A DNA stretch of 8,390 bases from Treponema sp. UBA4307 (lineage in GTDB: Bacteria; Spirochaetota; Spirochaetia; Treponematales; Treponemataceae): contig DGUP01000038.1 of NCBI GenBank assembly GCA_002394685.1, forward strand, positions 978 to 9,367, read 5' to 3'. The position numbers and the translations under genes were made by a program. The notes under the pieces are model-generated. The model saw only the letters and a program-made list of their open reading frames with translations, was not told the origin of the DNA and did not search any database. Shown here in pieces: positions 1 through 6,054 of the stretch (the stretch's first letter is position 1; each line of letters begins with the position of its first letter).

Positions 1-779
1 TTTCAAAGGGTGATTTTTCAGTTTCTGTGCCGACCGTAAATCCTCCTGAAAAATACGATTATCTTGATTATATGATTTTAGATTTAAACAAGATGATTGA
101 AGATTTAAATGGCATTGAAACTCTTCGTACTGATTTTATTTCTAATGTTTCTCATGAACTAAAAACTCCTCTGGCAGTAATGCAAAACTATGCAAGGCTT
201 CTTCAGACTTCTGACCTGACGGAAGAAAATCGGCAGGAATATGCAAAAGCAATTTCGCAAAATTGTCAGCAGCTTACTTCTCTTATAACTAATATTCTTA
301 AATTGAATAAGCTTGAAAATCAGCAGATTTATCCAAAAGTTCCTCCTTATGATTTAGGAGAACAACTACGGGAATGCCTGCTTGGTTTTGAAGAAGCATG
401 GTCTGAAAAAAATCTGGAGCTGGAAGTTGAAATTGAAGATGGAATAATGACTACTACAGATGGCCAGCTCTTGAGTCTTATCTGGAATAATTTTATTTCC
501 AACGCAATTAAGTTCACTCCTGAAAATGGAAAAATCATCGTACGTCTGCAAAAGCTCGGAGAACTGATACAGGTTAGTGTTCAGGATTCAGGTTGTGGTA
601 TGGATGAAAAAACTATGAGTCACATTTTCGAAAAATTTTATCAGGGTGATACGAGTCACGCAACAAAAGGAAACGGGCTTGGGCTTGCCTTAGCTGCAAG
701 AGTTGCAGATATCTGCAAAGGAAAAATCCGTGTAGAAAGTCACCCTGAAAACGGCTCTGTTTTTTACTTTGAATTTTAG
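1..779 (+). CDS. Sensor histidine kinase, 3' part (5' end outside window)
   Basis: Cytoplasmic transmitter part of a membrane sensor kinase, which would autophosphorylate and pass phosphate to a response regulator that is not in view. The reading frame is open to the window edge (codons from position 3), so the GTG at 27 is not a credible start; the residues before it read like the end of a HAMP linker (KGDFSVSVP). In order: H-box SHELKTP with the phospho-acceptor His codon at 153-155, a DHp helix pair to about 320, N-box WNNFISNAIKFTP (Asn codon near 489), G1 box DSGCGM (585-602), F-box FEKFYQG, and G2 box GNGLGLA (from 669). The end FYFEF at the stop fits a complete HATPase domain. Boxes and order are seen; the family is established; the signal sensed cannot be inferred because the sensor domain is missing. 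No terminator is obvious downstream. Confidence 0.93.
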   Translation, partial: SKGDFSVSVPTVNPPEKYDYLDYMILDLNKMIEDLNGIETLRTDFISNVSHELKTPLAVMQNYARLLQTSDLTEENRQEYAKAISQNCQQLTSLITNILKLNKLENQQIYPKVPPYDLGEQLRECLLGFEEAWSEKNLELEVEIEDGIMTTTDGQLLSLIWNNFISNAIKFTPENGKIIVRLQKLGELIQVSVQDSGCGMDEKTMSHIFEKFYQGDTSHATKGNGLGLALAARVADICKGKIRVESHPENGSVFYFEF

Positions 780-885
780 AATCAAAGTTCTGAAAGCATT
801 ATGAAGGTTTCGCCTGCAAGTTCTTTGACTTTCCGGGCTACGCGAACATTGAATTTATGGTAGTATTAAAATATAAGGGGCAATC

Positions 886-1542
886 ATGAATAAGAAATGG
901 TCGGAACTTAATAAGATGATGCAGATCGGACTTAAGAAGAGAGATACTTTTGATCAGGGTAAATTTTCACTCATGAAGTTACGATGTGAGTTATGGAATA
1001 CAATTCTTACTTTGAAGAATGAACTTAGCAGAGATGATTTCAATGCTATACCGTTTATAAATGCGGAAGGATATCACAGCAAGACGATAGCATACTCCCT
1101 GTGGCATATTTTCAGAATCGAAGATATTGTTGCTCATACACTGGTGGCAGGGGATGAGCAGATTTTCTTCAGGGAAGACTATCGGAAGAGAATCAATTCT
1201 CCGATCATAACAACCGGGAATGAACTTGCGAAGCAGGAAATTGCGGATTTTTCGAAAGAACTAGATCTGGATGAACTGTATCATTATATCGGTGAAGTAA
1301 AAGACAGTACCGAGGTGGTACTGGAAAGCCTTTCTTTTGATGACATGAAAAAAAAGATTTCGGACGAAACAAAAGAGAACCTGAGATCACTTCATGTGGT
1401 AAGCGAAGATGGAAATGCCGTCTGGCTCATTGATTATTGGTGCAACAAGGATATTCGTGGATTAATCCAAATGCCTTTTTCCAGACATTGGATCATGCAT
1501 CTTGAAGCGTGTCTGAGAATTAAAAATAAGATTCTTCGTTAA
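886..1542 (+). CDS. DinB-like four-helix putative metal-binding protein
   Basis: A 218-residue soluble, mainly helical protein with no signal peptide. It resembles the DinB/YfiT superfamily, whose members carry a metal-binding histidine triad and include thiol-dependent transferases; relatives are often misannotated as phage head-tail adaptors. Likely ligands are His74 (in SLWHIFRIED) and His201/His205 in the C-terminal HWIMHLEACLRI helix, an HxxxH pair; His64 is an alternative first ligand. Internal segments YSLWHI...IVAHTL and SRHWIMHLE are the most family-like. The ATG at 886 is supported by AAGGGG at 875-880, five bases upstream. The gene seems monocistronic: about 106 bp separate it from the kinase, and a long inverted repeat lies 50 bp downstream. 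The substrate is unknown. The family call is from motif pattern only, so moderate confidence in function and high in coding status. Confidence 0.75.
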   Translation: MNKKWSELNKMMQIGLKKRDTFDQGKFSLMKLRCELWNTILTLKNELSRDDFNAIPFINAEGYHSKTIAYSLWHIFRIEDIVAHTLVAGDEQIFFREDYRKRINSPIITTGNELAKQEIADFSKELDLDELYHYIGEVKDSTEVVLESLSFDDMKKKISDETKENLRSLHVVSEDGNAVWLIDYWCNKDIRGLIQMPFSRHWIMHLEACLRIKNKILR

Positions 1543-1591
1543 GGAAATCAATGAGTAAAATACGATCCTAAAAAAAGTTCTGGTAACATTT

Positions 1592-1637
1592 CATAATTCT
1601 GGATTTTGTAGATATGCTTACAAAGTCCAGAATTGTG
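1592..1637. terminator. Long inverted repeat, possible bidirectional terminator
   Basis: Arms 1592-1610 and 1619-1637 pair over 19 positions with two G-T wobbles (core AATTCTGG...CCAGAATT) around an 8-base loop GATATGCT. It sits between the convergent DinB-like gene and the MATE remnant. A T-run (1643-1647) follows on the plus side and an A-run (1570-1576, T on the minus strand) lies beyond the other arm, so it could terminate transcription from either side. The T-runs are not directly abutting the stem, so an insertion-element end or other palindrome is an alternative. Confidence 0.5.
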
Positions 1638-1685
1638 TATAAGTTTTTCCTAATTATGATGCTTCCTATGATGGTTCACATAGTT

Positions 1686-2090
1686 TCAAAGTTTGGCTTG
1701 ATTTTTTCTTGTTTCCGCCATGATAAAAACAATGGCAAAAATGAATGATATTACGTCACTGATTAAAGAGGCCCAGAGCATGGTGACGATGTTGTGACTT
1801 GTCAGTGCAAGAATAATTGAAGAAGGCACAAATACGATTACGTCGCGAAGCAGTGCGAGCAGAGTTGACTTTCCACTTTTACCCAGGGACTGGAGTATGA
1901 TGGCTGCAGATTTTATAAAGCAGGTGAGGATGATGCCGCTCAAAAAGATTCTGACGCAGAGACGGGCATATTCGCTATATTCCGGGCTGTTGTTTTTCCC
2001 AAAAAGGGAAATTACAAAATCCGGAGCAAGTTCAAAAATCAGAAAGAACACTGTGCCGTAGGTAAGAATCGAATCTGCTTTCTTGTTTCG
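1686..2090 (-). pseudogene. MATE family efflux transporter, C-terminal remnant
   Basis: Reads about 134 residues in one frame (an in-frame GTG occurs at 2051, and the frame is open back to a TAG at 2091-2093). The segment starts RNKKADSILTYGTVFF and contains a region typical of the last four helices of MATE (NorM/DinF-like) cation/multidrug antiporters: FGKNNSPEY, then YARLCVRIFLSGI, SAAIILQSLGKSGKST and LLRDVIVFVPSS. Family members are usually about 450 residues with 12 helices, so about 70% from the N terminus is missing. No further MATE-like coding is visible upstream in any minus frame. The C terminus (ETRKNQAKL then stop) looks natural. Without a start region and with only about four of twelve helices it should not transport. 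I infer a decayed gene truncated by deletion or rearrangement. No ribosome-binding site supports a short product. Confidence 0.8.
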
Positions 2091-2093
2091 CTA

Positions 2094-2363
2094 GTGTATC
2101 AGATTTTTGAATTTGATGTAAGAAAGGAGAACTAAAATTCTTTTCTATTCTTAATGCCGTGCTCGAAACTCAGCTTCGAACGAGACTCGCCTTGAAACTC
2201 ACCTCATGTGCCGTGATCAGATTTACTCGAAGTGGTGCTTCAATACATGTGTCGTTTGCATTAAGTTTTGTGAGTATAGCATAAAAAATCTTTCCTTGGT
2301 AGCGGTTTTTCTTTGGCGTGTCTGTGTTGAGTGAAAAATAATAATTGTGGTAAACTTTGTTTT
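2094..2363. other. Intergenic region with short internal repeats
   Basis: No convincing gene. The middle (2155-2260) is richer in G+C than its flanks and has repeated words: TGCCGTG at 2155-2161 and 2209-2215, GAAACTCA at 2165-2172 and 2194-2201, plus TCGAA/TTCGA small inverted repeats between them. This looks like a dispersed intergenic repeat unit or decayed sequence; one window cannot prove dispersal. On the minus strand a 19-codon open frame begins near 2284 after AAGGA, too short to call. The last 40 bases hold a possible plus-strand promoter, listed separately. Confidence 0.45.
2327..2356 (+). promoter_or_regulatory. Possible sigma70-type promoter for the exported-protein gene
   Basis: TTGAGT at 2327-2332, an 18-base spacer, then TAAACT at 2351-2356. 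Transcription would start about 7 bases later, essentially at the ATG at 2364, implying a very short or absent leader. There is no clear Shine-Dalgarno sequence before that ATG, which is compatible with this. The match is moderate, so low confidence. Confidence 0.3.
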
Positions 2364-3761
2364 ATGAAAAAAGATGAAAGTGTTTCTGTAAGAAAGAGTG
2401 CCCGGACTTTACTTTTGATGTTGGGCTTGTTTATTTTTCTAAGTTCCATCTTTGCCCAGAAGAAGGAATCTTTTTTTGCTGACTGCGGACGAGTTTGGGA
2501 TTTGGCAAAGTTCAATATAGTTTCGGAAGAGGATTTAAAAAGGGAAGGTGGACTTTCTGTAGAAGAAGCGTTAAGAACGCTCTTAAGAGTTCAAGGTGCA
2601 GGTTCGGCGTGGCAAAGTTCAAAGGAGTGGTACTTGATTAAGGAGCTTGCTCCCTTGGATAAAAAATTTAGCGAGGAAGAAAAAACTTTTTTGCTCTCTC
2701 TTTTTTATGCTGTTAAAAGACCTCTTCTTACGCAAGAAGAACTTTTTTCTCTTTCGCTTAATGCCCCGCTTACTGAATACGGTGCCTTAAAATATGTTAC
2801 CCGCTTTATTGGCAATACCTATAGCTGCATTGACAAGCCGGAAGAAATAGGCTTTACGGAGCAGGGGCAAACTTATGCCAGGGCCTTTGACCGCAAGCTT
2901 ATTTTGAGCAAGAGTGAAGAAAATGCCTCAAAGCCTATACTGCGGAAGGATTTTTACATTCTTCTTGCAAGTGCAATGAATACGAAAGTTTCTTTTGGAG
3001 GCTATTCAACTGGTGAAGCGACTTATTTTTCCTTTTACGAAAATGCAGCAAAATCTACGCGCAAGGAAAAGGAAAGAATTGTTCACGAGGGGAAACTTTA
3101 TGCAAAGCCAAAATTCAATGATGACTTTTCGCTAAGTTGGAATGTAAAGAAAAGACTTTTGGATGATGACAATACTTTTACGGAAATTACATGTTATTCT
3201 GCGGATGGAAACAAACTTGCAAGTGAGACGATGATCGGAATTAGAGACTCTTGTTCTTGCAAAGATATGATAATGCTCATCATCAATTCTGGTAAGGAAA
3301 GGAAAATAGAATACGCTTCTTATCTTGTTCTAACAATAAGCAGCTACAATTCTGATTGGTCTGAATCTTGGGAAGAGACAGCCAGATTTGATTTGTCGGA
3401 CGTAAAAATTGTGCAGGACCTAAAGATGATGAACCCCGGTACCTTAAAGACTTTTGACGGGCAATGGGTTCCCAAAACAATATCACTTAAAAGTGGGGTC
3501 TTTAAAAAAGAAGCATTTTATCTTCTTCATTCTTATGAACACCGCTACAGGAAAGATGAATTCAACAGGGACAGTTTTGCTCTTTTTACGGTGGCAGATG
3601 ATACTTCTGAATTTAAAAACTCAAAGCATGAGTCTCTTTTTTGCGGTGGGCTTGATACGGAAGATACCCATATACTTGAAGTGATGATTGACGGGGATGC
3701 AAAGAATGGTTTTGTCCTTCATGTTTCGCCTGAATCAAAAGAATCTTTTGAGAAAAAGTAG
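2364..3761 (+). CDS. Exported protein of unknown function
   Basis: I do not recognise this 465-residue protein. The start at ATG 2364 is preferred over the GTG at 2331 because it gives a classic signal peptide: basic stretch to Arg14, hydrophobic core about 15-30, and SIFA/QK as a probable signal peptidase I site after Ala31. There is no lipobox cysteine. The mature N-terminal half is helical; segments such as SVEEALRTLLRVQGAG, TEYGALKYVTRFIG and LRKDFYILLASAMN faintly recall S-layer-homology-like repeats (alternating acidic and hydrophobic). From about residue 235 it is richer in aromatic and charged strand-like segments (NDDFSLSW, WSESWEETARFDLSD, EAFYLLHSYEHRYR), suggesting a separate beta domain. 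Probably periplasmic or surface-located. The stop is 2 bp from the cbiL stub, so the two may once have been co-transcribed. Coding status is well supported by length and composition; function is unknown. Confidence 0.75.
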   Translation: MKKDESVSVRKSARTLLLMLGLFIFLSSIFAQKKESFFADCGRVWDLAKFNIVSEEDLKREGGLSVEEALRTLLRVQGAGSAWQSSKEWYLIKELAPLDKKFSEEEKTFLLSLFYAVKRPLLTQEELFSLSLNAPLTEYGALKYVTRFIGNTYSCIDKPEEIGFTEQGQTYARAFDRKLILSKSEENASKPILRKDFYILLASAMNTKVSFGGYSTGEATYFSFYENAAKSTRKEKERIVHEGKLYAKPKFNDDFSLSWNVKKRLLDDDNTFTEITCYSADGNKLASETMIGIRDSCSCKDMIMLIINSGKERKIEYASYLVLTISSYNSDWSESWEETARFDLSDVKIVQDLKMMNPGTLKTFDGQWVPKTISLKSGVFKKEAFYLLHSYEHRYRKDEFNRDSFALFTVADDTSEFKNSKHESLFCGGLDTEDTHILEVMIDGDAKNGFVLHVSPESKESFEKK

Positions 3762-3763
3762 AT

Positions 3764-4000
3764 ATGGGAAAGAGCGGAATTCTTTATGTGGTTGGAACAG
3801 GCCCTGGTTCTTCTGAGCTTATGACGCTTGGGGCCGTAAGGACTTTGCAGAAATGCCCTGTGATTTTTTATCCTGTGACCCAAAGCAAATCTGGGCAGCA
3901 AAAAAGCCGTGCGCTAGAAACTGTAAAAGGTGCTGTTGACCTTGGCAAAAACTCGGGAAGCACTCTCCTGCGTGCGACGCATCTCATATCCGGAATTTAA
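3764..4000 (+). pseudogene. cbiL: Precorrin-2/cobalt-factor II C20-methyltransferase, N-terminal stub
   Basis: The first about 63 residues match the start of CbiL/CobI, an SAM-dependent methyltransferase of cobalamin ring synthesis: a beta strand and glycine loop GILYVVGTGPGSSELMTL, then GAVRTLQKCPVIFYPV and QKSRALETVKGAVDLGKN. After Asn63 (about 3952) the frame continues as SGSTLLRATHLISGI and stops at 4000, with no family resemblance. Normal enzymes have about 230 residues, so nearly three quarters is missing, including the rest of the SAM and substrate sites. It begins 2 bp after the stop of the exported-protein gene with no good Shine-Dalgarno sequence. No other cobalamin-synthesis gene is in view. 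The loss coincides with the truncated minus-strand peptide at 3914-4084, so I infer a recombination breakpoint near 3950. A related methyltransferase of the same fold (for example CbiF) is possible but fits less well. Confidence 0.72.
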
Positions 4001-4084
4001 CTGCCCCCTTTTTGAATGCTCCTTTGCTGAAAGTCCTGTCATGATAAGGCCTCCGAGTAAAAGGGGAAGAATAAGTTTTTTCAT
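3914..4084 (-). pseudogene. Exported small protein, apparently 3'-truncated
   Basis: A 56-codon frame too short for usual gene lists. Its ATG overlaps the stop of the DXS-like gene (GTATGA: TGA at 4081-4083, ATG at 4082-4084), typical of translational coupling in an operon. The first 20 residues, MKKLILPLLLGGLIMTGLSA, form a signal peptide or membrane anchor, followed by KEHSKRGQLNSGYEMRR. From about 3950 downward the frame runs antisense through the cbiL stub, so the last dozen residues (VFAKVNSTFYSF) are probably junction sequence, not native. I infer that a longer secreted protein once followed the DXS-like gene and was cut by the same event that truncated cbiL. A genuine 56-residue product is the alternative. 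Function unknown. Confidence 0.5.
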
Positions 4085-5859
4085 ACAGTTTCGTTCCAGA
4101 CTTCCTTTGCAAGATATTTGATGTCTTCAATAATCTGCTCAGTTGTCATGCCACAGTCACGTAAAAGTTCTTCCGGCTTGTAGCGGTCGTAGAATTTCTT
4201 TTCAAGGCCGTAATTCTTTACAAGTATTTTGCCAGGACCGTAGAAAGAAGCTATCTTCTGGCCAAATCCGCCTTCAAGGATTCCGTCTTCAAGTGTGATT
4301 ATAAGCTCGTGATTTCTTTCGAGGCTCTTAAGCAATTCCTTGTCCAAGCCCGAAGCAAAACGTGGATTTATAAGACTAGGTGTGAATCCGCATTTTTCTT
4401 TTATTGCGGCGGCAAGTTTCTGTCCTTTCTGGAAAAAATCTCCCAGGGCGATGATTGCAATCTTTTCGCCTTTTTCTTCTATTATAAAGCGGTTCAAATC
4501 ACTGTAGTTTTTGTCTGAAGGGCGGTGTGTAACCTGGTTTCCTGGAATTAAAATCAAAACTGGATTTTCTTTCTGTTCAAGGCTCCAGTCCAGCATGGAA
4601 ATGTATTCTTCCGCGCTTGAAGGGCAGAGCACTACAAGTTTTGGAATATTAGTGAAGGCTGCAAGACCGAAAATTCCAAGGTGAGTAACATCGGTAAGAC
4701 CATCGAAAGAAGAGTAGTTCATGAGCATTGTAACCGGAGTTTTGTTGATGCAGACATCCTGAGAAATCTGATCGTATGCTCTCTGTAAGAAAGTCATGTT
4801 TGTTACGACAAGCGGCTTTGCACCACGGCGGGCAATTCCGGAAGCGATTGCAACGGCTGCTTCTTCCGCAATTCCGGTGTCGATGTACTGGCTGCCAAGT
4901 TTGATTCTTTCCTCAGGTCCCAAACCTACAGACATAGGCATGGCAGGAGATACAACCACAAAATCCTTGTCTTTTTTTGCCTTTTCCATTATGTACTGGC
5001 AAGTCATACCGAAATATGATTCACCGCCGGCAAAAGTTCCGGTAGGCTTTCCTGTGGCTCTGTCAAATGGAACGCACCAGTGCCAGCCTTCCTTGTTTTT
5101 TTCTGCAAGCTCGTAGCCTTTTCCTTTCTGGGTATGAATATGAACAACTACAGGATGATTTGAATCGCGGACCTTTTCAAAAACCTTGATTAAAGAGGCA
5201 ATGTTGTTTCCATTTTCTTCGTAAATATAGTCTAGTCCGAAAGCTGTGAACCAGTTGTTTTCTGTCTTGCCGTTTGAATCCCGGAGGGCTTTAAGATTTT
5301 TATAGATTCCTCCGTGAGTTTCTGCAATTGCCTGCTCGTTGTCGTTTACCACGATAATGAAATTCGAGTTCAGTTCGCTGCCAGCAACACTAAGGGCTTC
5401 CATTGCCTCGCCGCCGGAAAGGGAACCATCGCCAATAACAGCGATTATGTTTTCTTTTTCGCCTAAGATGTCGCGGCCCTTTGCAAGTCCCAGAGCCAGG
5501 GCAATTGAAGTTGAAGTGTGTCCGATGTTGAAAAAGTCGTGCTCGCTTTCGTCAGGGTTTGTGTAGCCTGAATCTTCCGAGAAACGGCTGTCGTCAAAGT
5601 AGCCGGCTTTGCGTCCGGTGAGCATTTTGTGGGCATAAGACTGATGGGAAACATCAAAAACGAATTTGTCTTTTGGAGAATTAAAAACATAGTGCAGGGC
5701 GATTGTTGCTTCTACAAAGCCAAAGTTAGGACCAAAATGTCCGCCTATTTTTGTAAGACGATTAAAAAGCCCCTCGCGGATTTCATCTGCTACGGCTGGA
5801 AGTTCAGAAATTGAAAGTTTTTTTAAATCTGCCGGGGAATTAATGTTATCTAAAATCAT
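4081..5859 (-). CDS. DXS-like thiamine-diphosphate enzyme (1-deoxy-D-xylulose-5-phosphate synthase family)
   Basis: A 592-residue cytoplasmic enzyme of the DXS/transketolase family. Thiamine-diphosphate domain: GGHFGPNFG (39-47), DVSHQSYAHKMLTGR (69-83), GHTSTSIALALG (113-124), the cofactor/Mg motif GDGSLSGGEA...VVNDNEQAI (143-178), and HTQKGKGYE (242-250). The pyrimidine domain has the catalytic Glu332 (DTGIAEEAA) and TFLQRAYDQ (356-364). The C-terminal transketolase domain includes TLEDGILEGGFG (522-533). True DXS is about 620-640 residues; this one lacks much of the long linker after the NDN motif. By hand alignment, E. coli Tyr392, Arg420 and Arg478, which contact the glyceraldehyde-3-phosphate phosphate, correspond to Asn354, Tyr382 and a deletion or non-Arg in IPGN (438-441); the DGH of His299 reads NGN. 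So isoprenoid synthesis is uncertain and another acyloin reaction is plausible. The start is set by AGGAG at 5870-5874, ten bases upstream. A strong promoter and palindromes lie upstream. Confidence 0.85.
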   Translation of the reverse strand: MILDNINSPADLKKLSISELPAVADEIREGLFNRLTKIGGHFGPNFGFVEATIALHYVFNSPKDKFVFDVSHQSYAHKMLTGRKAGYFDDSRFSEDSGYTNPDESEHDFFNIGHTSTSIALALGLAKGRDILGEKENIIAVIGDGSLSGGEAMEALSVAGSELNSNFIIVVNDNEQAIAETHGGIYKNLKALRDSNGKTENNWFTAFGLDYIYEENGNNIASLIKVFEKVRDSNHPVVVHIHTQKGKGYELAEKNKEGWHWCVPFDRATGKPTGTFAGGESYFGMTCQYIMEKAKKDKDFVVVSPAMPMSVGLGPEERIKLGSQYIDTGIAEEAAVAIASGIARRGAKPLVVTNMTFLQRAYDQISQDVCINKTPVTMLMNYSSFDGLTDVTHLGIFGLAAFTNIPKLVVLCPSSAEEYISMLDWSLEQKENPVLILIPGNQVTHRPSDKNYSDLNRFIIEEKGEKIAIIALGDFFQKGQKLAAAIKEKCGFTPSLINPRFASGLDKELLKSLERNHELIITLEDGILEGGFGQKIASFYGPGKILVKNYGLEKKFYDRYKPEELLRDCGMTTEQIIEDIKYLAKEVWNETV

Positions 5860-5890
5860 AAATTGTATACTCCTGTATTAGTAAAGTTAT

Positions 5891-5955
5891 GTCACTTATC
5901 TAAAATATACGGTATAAAAAGTGACTAGTCAACACTAAAAAGTATTATTAGTGAC
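5891..5955. promoter_or_regulatory. Putative operator cluster in the divergent spacer
   Basis: A perfect 10-bp palindrome TGACTAGTCA (5922-5931) covers the -35 box of the DXS-like promoter. GTCACTT (5891-5897) lies at the expected transcription start and forms an inverted pair with AAGTGAC (5919-5925); AGTGAC recurs at 5950-5955. Occupation of these sites would block the promoter. The regulator is not identifiable here; the ArsR site at 6024-6045 has a different sequence. Confidence 0.45.
5904..5932 (-). promoter_or_regulatory. Sigma70-type promoter of the DXS-like gene
   Basis: On the minus strand TTGACT (5927-5932), a 17-base spacer, and TATATT (5904-5909), about 45 bp before the ATG. Both hexamers differ from consensus by one base, and the spacing is ideal. 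The -35 box is inside the TGACTAGTCA palindrome. Confidence 0.72.
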
Positions 5956-5990
5956 AAAAAGTTATTTATTAAAAAGTCTTTTTATTCATA

Positions 5991-6019
5991 TTGACAATCA
6001 TCTATGTATTATTTATAGT
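5991..6019 (+). promoter_or_regulatory. Sigma70-type promoter of the arsR operon
   Basis: TTGACA (5991-5996, exact consensus), a 17-base spacer and TATAGT (6014-6019, one mismatch). Transcription should start near 6025, directly in the putative ArsR operator, giving a leader of about 30 bases before the arsR ATG. Confidence 0.8.
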
Positions 6020-6023
6020 GCAA

Positions 6024-6045
6024 CATATAGATACTTATCAATATG
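6024..6045. promoter_or_regulatory. Putative ArsR operator (22-bp palindrome)
   Basis: Arms CATATAGATA (6024-6033) and TATCAATATG (6036-6045) are inverted copies with one mismatched pair, centred on CT. The A/T-rich dyad sits immediately after the -10 box and before the arsR ribosome-binding site, as expected for an autoregulatory ArsR/SmtB-family repressor that releases DNA on binding metalloid. Confidence 0.7.
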
Positions 6046-6054
6046 AGGTTTCCT

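Noticed and set aside
27..29. GTG as the start of the histidine kinase
   Set aside because: The frame is open to the window edge, the preceding residues look like HAMP linker, and a 250-residue kinase would lack its sensor and membrane parts. Treated as a partial gene.
1548..1568. Six-codon frame (MSKIRS) after AAGGA just behind the DinB-like gene
   Set aside because: It could be a vestigial gene start, but a six-codon frame is expected by chance and nothing follows it in any frame.
2331..2363. GTG at 2331 as start of the exported protein
   Set aside because: It adds 11 residues ahead of a typical signal peptide, has no ribosome-binding site, and overlaps the promoter-like -35 box; ATG 2364 fits better.
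4796..5116. 106-codon plus-strand frame within the DXS-like gene
   Set aside because: Antisense to a well-supported coding region with conserved enzyme motifs; no ribosome-binding site and low-complexity composition.
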